A stretch of 64,000 nt of DNA from Streptomyces sp. RKND-216 (GTDB lineage: Bacteria > Actinomycetota > Actinomycetes > Streptomycetales > Streptomycetaceae). A program made the translations under genes and the position numbers. The stretch is from NCBI RefSeq assembly GCF_004795255.1, contig NZ_SSBQ01000002.1, positions 415,001 to 479,000 on the forward strand, read 5' to 3'. Within the stretch, counting starts at the first letter, position 1, and each line of letters begins with the position of its first letter. The notes below the pieces were generated by a model. It ran no database searches. It was not told the origin of the DNA and worked only from the letters and a program-made list of their open reading frames with translations. This document shows, in pieces, positions 56,207-64,000 of this stretch.

Positions 56207-56880
56207 CTACCCCTCGGACCGGCGCGGGGGGCGGGGGAAGAAGCCGCTGACGCGACGGGCGTACTCCGCGTAGCCGGGGCGTTCGGCCATGTGGCGTTCC
56301 GGCAGGCGCTTGCCGCTCCCCCGGATCAGCAGGTAGCTCATCACCAGCGGGGCGATCGCTCACAGCGCGGCGACGCCCGGGTCGCCCGCGGCGACCAGGA
56401 AGATCCCCCACCACACGCAGAAGTCCCCGAAACAGTTGGGATGCCGGGTCCAGGACCACAGGCCGCGGTCTATCAGACGGCCCTTGTTCGCGGGGTCGGA
56501 CTTGAAGCGGTGCAGTTGGGCGTCCCCTACCGCCTCGAAGAACATGCCGATCGCCCACAGGGCGACGGCGGCGAGCCATCCGGGACCGGCACCCCACGTA
56601 CTGGCCGGCCTGGACGGGCAGCGTGACCAGCCACACCAGGGCGGCCTGGAGCAGGTACACCATGCGCAGCGCGTACAGCGCGGGGTTGCCGGGCGCCTTG
56701 GCGAGCATCTTCGCGTAGCGGGGGTCCTCGCCGTGGCCGGCGCCCCGGCGCCCGATGTGCACGGCCAGCCGCAGCCCCCACACCACGGTCAGCGCGGTCA
56801 GCAGCAGTTGCCGTCCCGTGTCGCCGTGGCCGCCGGCGCCGCCGCCGCGAAGGAGGCGACGGCGACCGCGGCGGATTCCA
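56207..56880 (-). pseudogene. DUF1295 (steroid-reductase-like) membrane protein, broken
   Basis: Three pieces in different frames are recognisable: [21 protein letters not shown] and [24 protein letters not shown], then after a shift in the CCCC run at 56590-56594 [29 protein letters not shown] and [21 protein letters not shown]. An in-frame TGA then follows GVAAL, near 56357. The tail resumes as APLVMSYLLIRGSGKRLP and ends at 56207. The N-terminal 50 or so residues are lost. In mycobacteria the gene next to sigK-rskA (Rv0446c) is of this family, so this is a decayed member of the SigK locus. Confidence 0.75.
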
Positions 56881-56898
56881 CTCTTTCGGATGAGGGAC

Positions 56899-56926
56899 CA
56901 ATCCGCGGGGCGGCCCCGCGCCGAAT
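56899..56926 (+). promoter_or_regulatory. SigK-like promoter upstream of the sulfite-oxidase-like gene
   Basis: CAATCC (56899-56904), 16-bp spacer, CCGAAT (56921-56926). The -10 equals the mycobacterial SigK consensus CCGAAT and the spacing is right; the -35 differs at one base from CCATCC. RNA would start at about 56933-56934, exactly at a GTG codon. Confidence 0.6.
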
Positions 56927-56933
56927 GGCGGAC

Positions 56934-58613
56934 GTGAGCGAAGATCGAGACACCCCGCGGACCATGCGTCCGGCGCTGGGCGCGCTGAGCGGCCTGCTGG
57001 CCGGATGCGCGGCCCTGGCCGTGGCGCAGTTCACCGCCGTCTTCGTACGCCCGGAGGCGGCACCGCTGAACGCGGTGGGCGACGCGGTGATCGAGCAGTC
57101 GCCGCCAGCGGTGACCCAGTTCGGCCTGGACACGTTCGGCTCGAACAACAAGCTGGTGCTGGAGATCGGCACGCTCACGCTGACCGGGCTGTTCGCGCTC
57201 GGACTCGGCCTGCTGGCGCTTCGGCACCGGCGGCTCGCCTCCGTGGGAGTACTGCTCTTCGGCGTCGTCGGGGTCGCGGCGGCGCTCAGCAGGACGGACG
57301 CCGCCGCGCTCGACGCGCTGCCGTCGGTGCTGGGCGGACTCGCCGGGGCAGGGGTGCTGTACCTGCTCAGCGGCCGTCTCGGCGCCGACACCACCGATGG
57401 GACCGACGCGACCGAGGCTGCTGCGGGCGGCCGTACCGTGGCCTCCGTGCCGGGCACGACGCCCGAGGGAGCCGAGGAGGAGGCGGAGCAGCCGGCGGTG
57501 ATGCGCCCCTCGGGCGCGGGCCGGTGGGATTTCGACCGGCGGGGCTTCGTGATCGCCGCGACGACCGCTGCGGTGGCCTCCGCGGGCGCGGGCGCAGCGG
57601 GGCTCGAGCTGGGCGGCAGCTCCTCGGCCGCCGCGTCCCGGCGCCGGGTGCGCCTGCCGCGCCCGGACGACGCCGCGCGGCCGATCCCCGCCGGCGCCGG
57701 CCTGAAGGTGCCGGGGGTGAGCCGGTTCACCACGCCGAACGGCGACTTCTACCGCGTCGACACCGCACTGGTGGTGCCGAAGGTCGACGCCACGACGTGG
57801 CGTCTGCGACTGCACGGCCGCGGAGTACGCGAGCCGGTCACGTACCGCTTCCGGGACCTGCTCGAGCGGCGCCTGATCGAGCGGGACATCACCATGACCT
57901 GCGTCTCCAACCCGGTGGGCGGCAACTACGTGGGTACCGCGCGGTGGATCGGCGTCCCCTTGGCGGCGCTGCTGCGGGAGGCCGGCGTGCGGCCGCCGTC
58001 CGAGGGTGGCCGGGCCGACCAGATCGTCGCCCGCTCGGTCGACGGCATGACCATCGGCACCCCGGTGGAGACCGTGATGGACGGGCGTGACGCGATGCTG
58101 GCGGTCGGCATGAACGGACAGCCGCTGCCCTTCGACAACGGTTTCCCGGTGCGGATGCTGGTGCCCGGCCTGTACGGCTACGTCTCCGCCTGCAAATGGA
58201 TCGAGGACATCGAACTCACGACGTTCGACGCCTACGACGCCTACTGGGTGCGCAGGAACTGGGCGGCGAAGGCGCCGATCAAGACCCAGTCGCGCATCGA
58301 CACCCCCAAGCCGTTCGCCTCGCCGGAGGCGGGCACCGTGCCGGTGGCCGGTGTCGCCTGGGCCCAGCACCGCGGCATCAGCCGGGTGGAGGTCCGCGTC
58401 GACGGAGGCCCGTGGCGGGAGGCGCGGCTGGCCGAGCAGGCCGGCGTCGACACCTGGCGCCAGTGGGTGTGGGAGTGGCCCGCCACAACCGGGTCGCACA
58501 CGCTCGAGGTCCGCGCCACGGACGGCGACGGCGAGGTACAGGCCGGTGAGCGCGCCGGGACCGTACCCGACGGCGCGACCGGATGGCACTCGGTGGTGGT
58601 CGACGTGAGCTGA
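56934..58613 (+). CDS. Membrane-anchored molybdopterin oxidoreductase (sulfite oxidase/YedY fold)
   Basis: 559 aa from GTG 56934. An ATG at 56925 lies inside the proposed -10 box, so the GTG, at the predicted RNA start, is preferred and the mRNA would be leaderless. Four membrane helices occupy residues 15-150, then RRGFVIAATTAAVASAGAGAAG forms a fifth before an extracellular sulfite-oxidase-type domain. The molybdenum ligand cysteine is in ERDITMTCVSNPVGGNYVGTARWIGVPL, and VPGLYGYVSACKWIEDIEL and a C-terminal Ig-like dimer domain follow. Substrate unknown; a repair role for oxidised methionine, as in YedY, is possible. Confidence 0.88.
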   Translation: MSEDRDTPRTMRPALGALSGLLAGCAALAVAQFTAVFVRPEAAPLNAVGDAVIEQSPPAVTQFGLDTFGSNNKLVLEIGTLTLTGLFALGLGLLALRHRRLASVGVLLFGVVGVAAALSRTDAAALDALPSVLGGLAGAGVLYLLSGRLGADTTDGTDATEAAAGGRTVASVPGTTPEGAEEEAEQPAVMRPSGAGRWDFDRRGFVIAATTAAVASAGAGAAGLELGGSSSAAASRRRVRLPRPDDAARPIPAGAGLKVPGVSRFTTPNGDFYRVDTALVVPKVDATTWRLRLHGRGVREPVTYRFRDLLERRLIERDITMTCVSNPVGGNYVGTARWIGVPLAALLREAGVRPPSEGGRADQIVARSVDGMTIGTPVETVMDGRDAMLAVGMNGQPLPFDNGFPVRMLVPGLYGYVSACKWIEDIELTTFDAYDAYWVRRNWAAKAPIKTQSRIDTPKPFASPEAGTVPVAGVAWAQHRGISRVEVRVDGGPWREARLAEQAGVDTWRQWVWEWPATTGSHTLEVRATDGDGEVQAGERAGTVPDGATGWHSVVVDVS

Positions 58614-58737
58614 CCGGGGCCGGACCGGCCACCGGCCGCCCAGCCTCGACACCGCGCACCGGAACCTCGTGCGCCCACCGAGTACCTATTTCTCCATACA
58701 TGTGCCAGTTGTCACCCTCGAAGAAGGAGCATCCCTC

Positions 58738-59400
58738 ATGAACGCCACCCGTGTACGCCGTGCCGCCGTCGCCACCGTCGCCGCCGCCGTCCTGCCCCTG
58801 AGCATCACCGCCTGCGGCAGCGACGGCGGGGACAGCGGCTCCGGCTCCGGGTCGTCCTCCTCCGAGGAGAAGAAGCGGGACCAGGGCCAGAAGAACGAGG
58901 AGACCGGCGGCGCGACCCAGGCCGACGGCCCGTTCGGCCCGGCCTGCCAGTCGGTGCCGAAGGACGGCGCCGGGTCCTTCGACGGCATGGCTAAGGACTC
59001 GGTCGCCACCGCGGCGTCGAACAACCCGGCGCTGTCGACGCTGGTCACGGCCGTGAAGAAGGCCGGGCTGGTCGACACGCTCAACAACGCCGAGAACATC
59101 ACGGTGTTCGCGCCTGCCAACGCCGCGTTCGAGGCCGTCCCGGAGGAGGACCTCAACTCGCTGCTCAACGACAAGGAGGCCCTCACCAAGGTCCTCACCT
59201 ACCACGTGGTCGGCGAGAAGCTGACCCCGGCGGACCTGGAGGACGGCAGCTACGACACCCTGGCCAAGGAGAAGCTCACCGTCTCCGGCTCGGGTGAGGA
59301 CTTCACCGTCAACGACGGCGCCGGCGTCGTCTGCGGCAACGTGCAGACCGCCAACGCGACCGTCTACATCATCGACGGCGTGCTGATGCCGAAGATGTGA
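58738..59400 (+). CDS. Fasciclin-domain lipoprotein
   Basis: 220 aa from ATG 58738, with GAAGGAGC upstream. The signal peptide ends in a lipobox LSITAC (Cys26 lipidated). A Ser/Gly/Lys/Glu linker leads to one FAS1 domain: DSVATAASNNPALSTLVTAV, NAENITVFAPANAAFEAVP, VLTYHVVGEKL and the final VYIIDGVLMPKM. Mycobacterial Mpt83/Mpt70 are the same kind of protein and are SigK targets, so this gene fits the locus. It follows the molybdoenzyme by 124 bases and may share its transcript. Confidence 0.93.
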   Translation: MNATRVRRAAVATVAAAVLPLSITACGSDGGDSGSGSGSSSSEEKKRDQGQKNEETGGATQADGPFGPACQSVPKDGAGSFDGMAKDSVATAASNNPALSTLVTAVKKAGLVDTLNNAENITVFAPANAAFEAVPEEDLNSLLNDKEALTKVLTYHVVGEKLTPADLEDGSYDTLAKEKLTVSGSGEDFTVNDGAGVVCGNVQTANATVYIIDGVLMPKM

Positions 59401-59427
59401 CGCCCGCGGCGGGCCGGCCCGCCGGTG

Positions 59428-59733
59428 TCAGCGCGCGCCGTGGCCCGCCGCGATGTCCGTGATCCGGCGGGCCAGTGCCGTGTCGAGCTCCGTGATCCGC
59501 CCGCCGGCGCTGTGCGTGTTCACCGCGATGCCCAGACGGTTGTAGCCGAGGGTCAGTTCGGCGTGATGGTTCAGTTCGTCCTGGATCATCGCGACGTGCA
59601 GGGCCATGGCGGCGGCGGGCAGGTGCGTGTCGAACGCGTAGGTGCGGGCGAGGGTGTCGCCGTCGGCCTGCCAGCCGGGAAGCCCGGACAGCGCCTCGTC
59701 GATCTGCTGCCGGGACAGGGCCTCGGGTGCCAT
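59428..59733 (-). CDS. Pterin-4a-carbinolamine dehydratase
   Basis: 101 aa from ATG 59733. Family landmarks are LPGWQADGDTLARTYAFDTH and the active site NHHAELTLGYNRLGIAVNTHSAGGRITELD, where the first two His and the last His act in the reaction. It recycles pterin cofactor of hydroxylases, or acts as a transcriptional coactivator in eukaryotes. No aromatic amino acid hydroxylase gene is near. Confidence 0.93.
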   Translation of the reverse strand: MAPEALSRQQIDEALSGLPGWQADGDTLARTYAFDTHLPAAAMALHVAMIQDELNHHAELTLGYNRLGIAVNTHSAGGRITELDTALARRITDIAAGHGAR

Positions 59734-59800
59734 GGCGGGCGTTCCCTTCGTCGGTGGCGCGGGCTGTGACGGCGGTCCGCACGGAGCCGCCGATTCCAGC

Positions 59801-60868
59801 GTGCCACGCCTTGCCGTGCGAACGCCGCAACCTCCGGCACGTCGCGCGGGGCCGGGCGGCAGCGACTTCGCCCGGCTGGCGCGCACAGTCTCCGCGGCCG
59901 GACTGCTGGAACGCCGACCCGGCCACTACGCCCTGCGGTTCGTCCTGGTCGGTGCCGCCTTGGTGGGCGGATGGACCGCCTTCGCCGCGCTCGGCGCGTC
60001 CTGGTGGCAGCTGGCCGTCGCCGCGTTCCTCGGCCTGGTCTTCGGCCAACTGGCGCTGGCCGCACACGACCTGGCGCACCGGCAGGTGTTCACCGGCCGG
60101 AGGGGAGCGAGACCGCCGGGCGGCTGGTCGGAAACCTCGGCATCGGCATGTCGTACGGCTGGTGGATGACCAAGCACACCCGGCACCACGCCAATCCCAA
60201 CCACGAGGAACTCGACCCCGACGTGGCGCCGGACATCCTGGTGTGGTCCCGCGACCAGGCGCGGGCGGCCCGGGGGCTGCCCCGCTTCGTCGGACGGCAC
60301 CAAGCGGCGCTGTTCTTCCCCCTGCTGACACTGGAGGGCTTCAACCTGCACGTATCGAGCGTGCGGGCGCTGCGCCGGCCGGAGACCAAACGGCCGGTAC
60401 TGGAGGGCGCGCTGCTTCTCAGTCATCTCGGGGGTTACCTCGCGGCGCTGTTCCTGATGCTGCCGCCCGGCACGGCGCTGGCGTTCACTTCGTGCACCAG
60501 GCGACCTTCGGCGTGTACCTGGGCTGCATCTTCGCCCCAACCACAAGGGCATGCCCACGCTGCGCGGCTCCGAACGCCCCAATTTCCTGCGGCGGCAGGT
60601 GCTCACCTCCCGCAACGTGCGCGGCGGGCGGCTCACGGACGTCGCGCTGGGCGGGCTCAACCACCAGATCGAACACCATCTCTTCCCCAGCATGCCCGCT
60701 CCGAACCTGCGCCGTGCCCGGACGCTGGTCCGGGAGCACTGCGCGGAGCTGGGCATTCCGTACCACGAGACCGGGCTGGTGCAGTCCTGGCGGGAGGCGC
60801 TGCGGCACCTGCGGGACGCGGGCGTGCCGCTGCGCACGGGGAACGGCTCGGCACGGACCGACGGGTAG
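59801..60868 (+). pseudogene. Fatty acid desaturase, multiply frameshifted
   Basis: From GTG 59801 the sequence reads FARLARTVSAAGLLERRPGHYALRF to the first His box, HDLAHRQVF. A shift near 60105 leads to SETAGRLVGNLGIGMSYGWW and the second box, KHTRHHANPN. Further shifts near 60488 (VHQATFGVYLGCIFAP) and 60538 (NHKGMPTLRGSERPNF) lead to the third box, GGLNHQIEHHLFPSMP, and a stop at 60868. All three histidine boxes are intact, so it is either a recent pseudogene or an intact acyl-lipid desaturase with three base errors. Confidence 0.85.
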
Positions 60869-60893
60869 GTGCGGGGCCGACGGGTAGGTGCGG
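60859..60893. repeat. Tandem 16-bp direct repeat
   Basis: CGACGGGTAGGTGCGG occurs at 60859-60874 and again at 60878-60893. The first copy spans the desaturase stop codon. A local duplication. Confidence 0.8.
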
Positions 60894-60924
60894 ATCGGCG
60901 CGGCGGACGTGCGGGGCGGCGGGC

Positions 60925-63171
60925 TCAGGAGGTGGTGTCGCCCACCGGCTCCCCCGCCCCGGCCTCCCGGGCGGGGTCGGGGCAGGGTTCTCGGTCCGGC
61001 CGGCCGGGACGGGAACGGCCCGGCCCGCCCGCGCCGCGCACGCGCCTGCCGTCGCCGTCCGCCGCCGCGTCACCGGCGGCCCGCACGGCGGTCGCGCCGG
61101 TTCCCGCCGGAACGGTGGACCAGCGCTCGCCCAGCGTCCGGGTCTCCCGGAGCCAGCGGCGCAGCACCAGGTGCACCTGCTCGGCGCCGACCAGTTCGTC
61201 CTCGTCCGAGGTGACCGGCGCCGTCAGGGCGAGCGGGGAGAGCAGGAACGCCCGGCTCTGCTCGCCGCCGAGTCCGCCGTGCGAACCGATCTGCTCCTCG
61301 AAGGCGTGCACATGCCCGGTGTCGGGTGCGACGCAGGAGTTGACCATGATGTCGGCGGTGTGCGGGAAGCGCGAAGAGCGCAGCACCACGTCCGCCGCGT
61401 ACGGGCCGAACGGTGCCAGCGGGTCGCGCTCGCCGACCACCTCGCCCTTGTCCAGCCGGTGTTCGCAGGCGCCGGGGCCGATCACCACCGGGCCGTGCTC
61501 CTCGCTGTGGACCAGCAGGAAGCCGATGCCCGGGTGGTCGGCGAGCGCGCGCAGCAGCGCCGGGTGGCGTGCTTCGATGGCCTCCCGGCTCATCCGGCCG
61601 GGAACGTCGGGGAAGGAGACCAGGCCGAGGTTGCCCGAGGCCAGCACGACCGGCTCGGCGGACTTGCGCGGCAGCTCCCCGCCGCCCGGTGTGTGCCCGT
61701 CCTCGGGGCGGTGCAGCGCCGCACGGGCCGCGGCGCGCGCCTCGGCGCCGCTGTGTGTGGCACGGGCGCTGCGGGACACCGGCACGCCGCAGCCCGCCCG
61801 CACCAGGTCCTCCAGCGTCAGCCCGTAGGCGCTGCGAAACGGCTCTCCGCCGCTCTGCCCGTGGTCGGAGAGCAGCACCAGCCGGTACGGGCGCGGCGCG
61901 TGGTCGGCGGCCTTGGCCATCAGCGCGATCGCCCGGTCCAGGGCGCGGAGCACCTGCCGGGTGTCCCCGCCGCGCGGTCCGCTGTGGTGCGCCACCTCGT
62001 CGTATCCGACCAGGTCCGCGTAGACGGCGGCCCGCCCGTTGAGCACGTCGCCGATGACGGCGGCGACGACGACGTCGCGCTCGACGACGGTGGCGAAGGC
62101 GCGGATGAACGGATAGAGGCCGCCGCGCCCCACCCGGGGCCGGTCGCCGCGCATCCGGGCCCGTACGGACTGGCCGACCTCCCGGAACAGCTCCGCGAAG
62201 AACGAGACGGCGGTGCGGGTGGCGTTGGCCGGGTCGGAGAAGTACGCGAAGTACCCGGCGCGGGAGCGGGTGTCCCGGCCCCGCCGGGCGGCGACCGACA
62301 GCACCAGGGCGAGTTGGCGCGCCCCGCCGCTGAACAGGTTGCCGCGGCTGGCGCCGTCGGAGGCGAGCAGGCCGTGGTCGCCCGTGCGTTCCACCGCGCG
62401 GCGCTGGAGTTCCGCGGCGCCGGTCGGCCGGTTGGTGACCATCACCTCGCCGGTCTCCTTCTCGTACCAGCGGAAAGCGGGGACGTCGTCGTTGCTGCCG
62501 TGCAGGATGCCGAGCTGGCTGGCACCGGTCTGGCTGGACCAGTCGGTCTGCCAGGGGGTGAGCCGGTGCGTGGTGCGGGCCATGGCGGCGATCGTGGGCA
62601 TCACCGGCTCCGGGCCGGACAGCGCCTCACGCAGCACGTCGTGGCCCAGCCCGTCCAGCTGCACGAACACGATTCCCGGGGTGCCGGGCGGCCGGGCGCC
62701 CGCACGCCGCCGCCGTCGGTCGGCGAGCCGCGCCAGCCGGCGGCGGTAGGCGCCGTCGTCCCGGACGGCGAGGAAACCACTGGTCGCGGACGAGGCCGCG
62801 GACATGGCCGCCGCGACGACAACCGCGGTCTCCGGATCCGCGTCTCCCCGCTCGGGAATGAGCACCAGCGCGAGCCACAGGAGCGAACCGTTGAGGAAGA
62901 AGACCAGGATTCCCAGCACGAGGGCCGGCACCAGCAGCAGCGCCCGCACCAGCAACGGCCAGACCAGGGCGCTCAGCAGGCCGAACACCCCCGCCCCCAG
63001 CGCAGCGGTGACCGCGGTACGGGTGGCGCTGTCGCCGCCGGGCTGCTGGATGCGGAAGTCGGGGAGACCTCCCGCGAGGATCAGCATCGTGACGGTGCTG
63101 ACCGCCCACACCGCGAGGACCCGCAGTGCCGCGGCGCCCAGCCCGCGCCACGGGGGCAACACAACCCGCAC
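60925..63171 (-). CDS. Membrane protein with alkaline-phosphatase-like domain
   Basis: 748 aa. The N-terminal 130 residues hold about four membrane helices (LAVWAVSTVTMLILAGGL, then AVTAALGAGVFGLLSALVWPLLV and more). An alkaline-phosphatase/phosphodiesterase superfamily domain follows: metal-binding FVQLDGLGHDVLREAL, the nucleophile region in WSSQTGASQLGILHGSND, DLVGYDEVAHHSGPRG and VLLSDHGQSGGEPF. The C-terminal 70 residues are Arg/Gly/Pro-rich and disordered. The likely substrate is a phosphodiester or sulfate ester at the membrane; no name can be given safely. Confidence 0.83.
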   Translation of the reverse strand: MRVVLPPWRGLGAAALRVLAVWAVSTVTMLILAGGLPDFRIQQPGGDSATRTAVTAALGAGVFGLLSALVWPLLVRALLLVPALVLGILVFFLNGSLLWLALVLIPERGDADPETAVVVAAAMSAASSATSGFLAVRDDGAYRRRLARLADRRRRRAGARPPGTPGIVFVQLDGLGHDVLREALSGPEPVMPTIAAMARTTHRLTPWQTDWSSQTGASQLGILHGSNDDVPAFRWYEKETGEVMVTNRPTGAAELQRRAVERTGDHGLLASDGASRGNLFSGGARQLALVLSVAARRGRDTRSRAGYFAYFSDPANATRTAVSFFAELFREVGQSVRARMRGDRPRVGRGGLYPFIRAFATVVERDVVVAAVIGDVLNGRAAVYADLVGYDEVAHHSGPRGGDTRQVLRALDRAIALMAKAADHAPRPYRLVLLSDHGQSGGEPFRSAYGLTLEDLVRAGCGVPVSRSARATHSGAEARAAARAALHRPEDGHTPGGGELPRKSAEPVVLASGNLGLVSFPDVPGRMSREAIEARHPALLRALADHPGIGFLLVHSEEHGPVVIGPGACEHRLDKGEVVGERDPLAPFGPYAADVVLRSSRFPHTADIMVNSCVAPDTGHVHAFEEQIGSHGGLGGEQSRAFLLSPLALTAPVTSDEDELVGAEQVHLVLRRWLRETRTLGERWSTVPAGTGATAVRAAGDAAADGDGRRVRGAGGPGRSRPGRPDREPCPDPAREAGAGEPVGDTTS

Positions 63172-63355
63172 GCCGTCCCCTCCTCACTTCGCCGCCGCGC
63201 ACCGCCCCCTGCGCGTGCACGACATTCTCCACTTTTTCACAGTGCGCTCCCGACCGGGCAGGGATGCCGTCGCCGGACATACGCTCGGAGGGGTGCGGGG
63301 TCGCCGCACCGGGTACCCACGACTCAGCCGAGTCAGCCCAGTGGGAGGAGCGCCA

Positions 63356-64000
63356 GTGCCGGTCGACGTGACGTGGTGGGGCCATGCCACGGCGACGGTG
63401 CGGGACTCCGGTGTCTCGGTGCTCACCGACCCGGTGCTCGTGCAGCGGCTCGCACATCTGCGGCGGCGCCGCGGAGCGCTGCCGCCGCCCTCGGTGACGA
63501 CGGTGGACGTGGTGCTGGTGTCCCATCTGCACGCCGACCATCTGCACCTGGGCTCGCTGTCCCGGCTCCCGGCCGGGACGCGGGTCGTGGTGCCGCGCGG
63601 CGCGCCCGACGCGGTGGCCGGCCTGCGCAGGCTCGGCTCCTCCTGGCTCGATCTGGTCGAGGTCGAGGCCGGGGACGAGGTGCCCGCCGGACCGGTGCGG
63701 GTCCGCGCCGTCCCGGCGGCCCACGACGGCCGCCGCCTGCCCTACGGGCCGCAGCAGATCCGTGCCCTGGGCTACGTGGTGGAGGGCGAGGTCCGCACCT
63801 ACTTCGCGGGCGACACCGGCCTCTTCGCCGGCATGGCCGACGCGGTCGGGCCGGTGGACGTGGCGCTGCTGCCGGTCGGAGGCTGGGGCCCGTTCCTGGG
63901 CGACGGCCACCTCGACGCGCGGCGCGCGGCGCAGGCCCTGAACCGGCTGTCCCCGGCCAGTGCGGTGCCGGTGCACTACGGCACGTACTGGCCGATCGGC
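63356..64000 (+). CDS. Metallo-beta-lactamase-fold hydrolase (partial, runs off the end)
   Basis: At least 215 residues from GTG 63356, with GGGAGGAG upstream; no stop before the window end. The fold begins VDVTWWGHATATV, and the zinc motif HxHxDH reads VVLVSHLHADHLHLGSL. A later His is in VPAAHDGRR, and the acidic ligand is in YFAGDTGLFAGMAD. It belongs to the UlaG/L-ascorbate-6-P lactonase-like or NAPE-PLD-like group. Confidence 0.9.
   Translation, partial: MPVDVTWWGHATATVRDSGVSVLTDPVLVQRLAHLRRRRGALPPPSVTTVDVVLVSHLHADHLHLGSLSRLPAGTRVVVPRGAPDAVAGLRRLGSSWLDLVEVEAGDEVPAGPVRVRAVPAAHDGRRLPYGPQQIRALGYVVEGEVRTYFAGDTGLFAGMADAVGPVDVALLPVGGWGPFLGDGHLDARRAAQALNRLSPASAVPVHYGTYWPIG

Overview
The window is high-GC actinobacterial DNA, almost certainly from Streptomyces or a close relative. 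Supporting this are the very high GC, frequent GTG (and one TTG) starts, dense ATGA/GTGA start-stop overlaps, an XRE-DUF397-ATPase cassette of the whiJ type, a CRP-free DasR-type operator at a chitin-active secreted enzyme, ANTAR and DUF397 proteins, and a small Lys/Arg-rich conserved protein. There is no rRNA, CRISPR array or intact mobile element. Two tRNA genes are present, tRNA-Trp(CCA)-like and tRNA-Leu(GAG).

Layout. 1-4.8 kb: end of an unknown gene, an Fpg-family glycosylase, a PoxB-type pyruvate:quinone oxidoreductase, a coupled set of a small membrane protein and two PRC-barrel proteins, a VOC protein and a broken DoxX remnant. 4.85-9.7 kb: a GGDEF protein and an XRE regulator diverge from a compact region with two identical-consensus operators; facing the regulator is a minus-strand operon of an ImmA/IrrE-like protease, a polytopic membrane protein (MAB_1171c type) and an FAD monooxygenase. 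9.8-14.2 kb: MOSC protein, UvrA-like ABC protein, tRNA-Trp, quinone oxidoreductase. 14.3-22.1 kb: a seven-gene minus-strand operon, coxS-coxL-coxM-coxD-coxE-xdhC-like-coxG, for a form II (CO-dehydrogenase-like) molybdenum hydroxylase. 22.2-26.8 kb: formaldehyde-dehydrogenase-like enzyme, P1 peptidase coupled to a UBP zinc-finger protein, Na+/H+ antiporter, tiny basic protein with a strong terminator.

26.9-33.95 kb is accessory DNA and visibly AT-richer: a secreted or anchored orphan protein, a transposase remnant, a wax-ester-synthase-like acyltransferase, GNAT, DUF397-XRE with a divergent anti-sigma-like ATPase, and a two-gene operon whose proteins share an Asn/Gly-rich motif resembling amyloid signalling motifs. 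33.95-37.75 kb: an Lrp-type regulator diverging from an MFS transporter and an M20 amidohydrolase. 37.8-45.3 kb: chitin-active LPMO with a DasR-like site, thioesterase, ANTAR protein, aldo/keto reductase, macrolide-type glycosyltransferase, TOPRIM protein, an IS5-family remnant and tRNA-Leu. 45.4-54.6 kb: CHRD protein, broken genes including a frameshifted DUF6493 gene, HAD phosphatase, FdhD, sulfotransferase, acyl-CoA ligase and aldo/keto reductase. 54.6-59.4 kb: a SigK-type locus (sigK, rskA, broken DUF1295 gene, sulfite-oxidase-like protein, fasciclin lipoprotein), with matching SigK-like promoters before sigK and the molybdoenzyme. 59.4-64 kb: pterin dehydratase, a multiply frameshifted desaturase, an alkaline-phosphatase-like membrane protein and a metallo-beta-lactamase-fold protein that runs off the end.

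Several genes are broken by single-base shifts, often in G or C runs, so part of the apparent gene decay may be sequence error. The most interesting leads are the motif-sharing operon at 31.5-33.7 kb, the paired operators at 5.83-5.91 kb and the SigK-like promoter pair at 54.6 and 56.9 kb.
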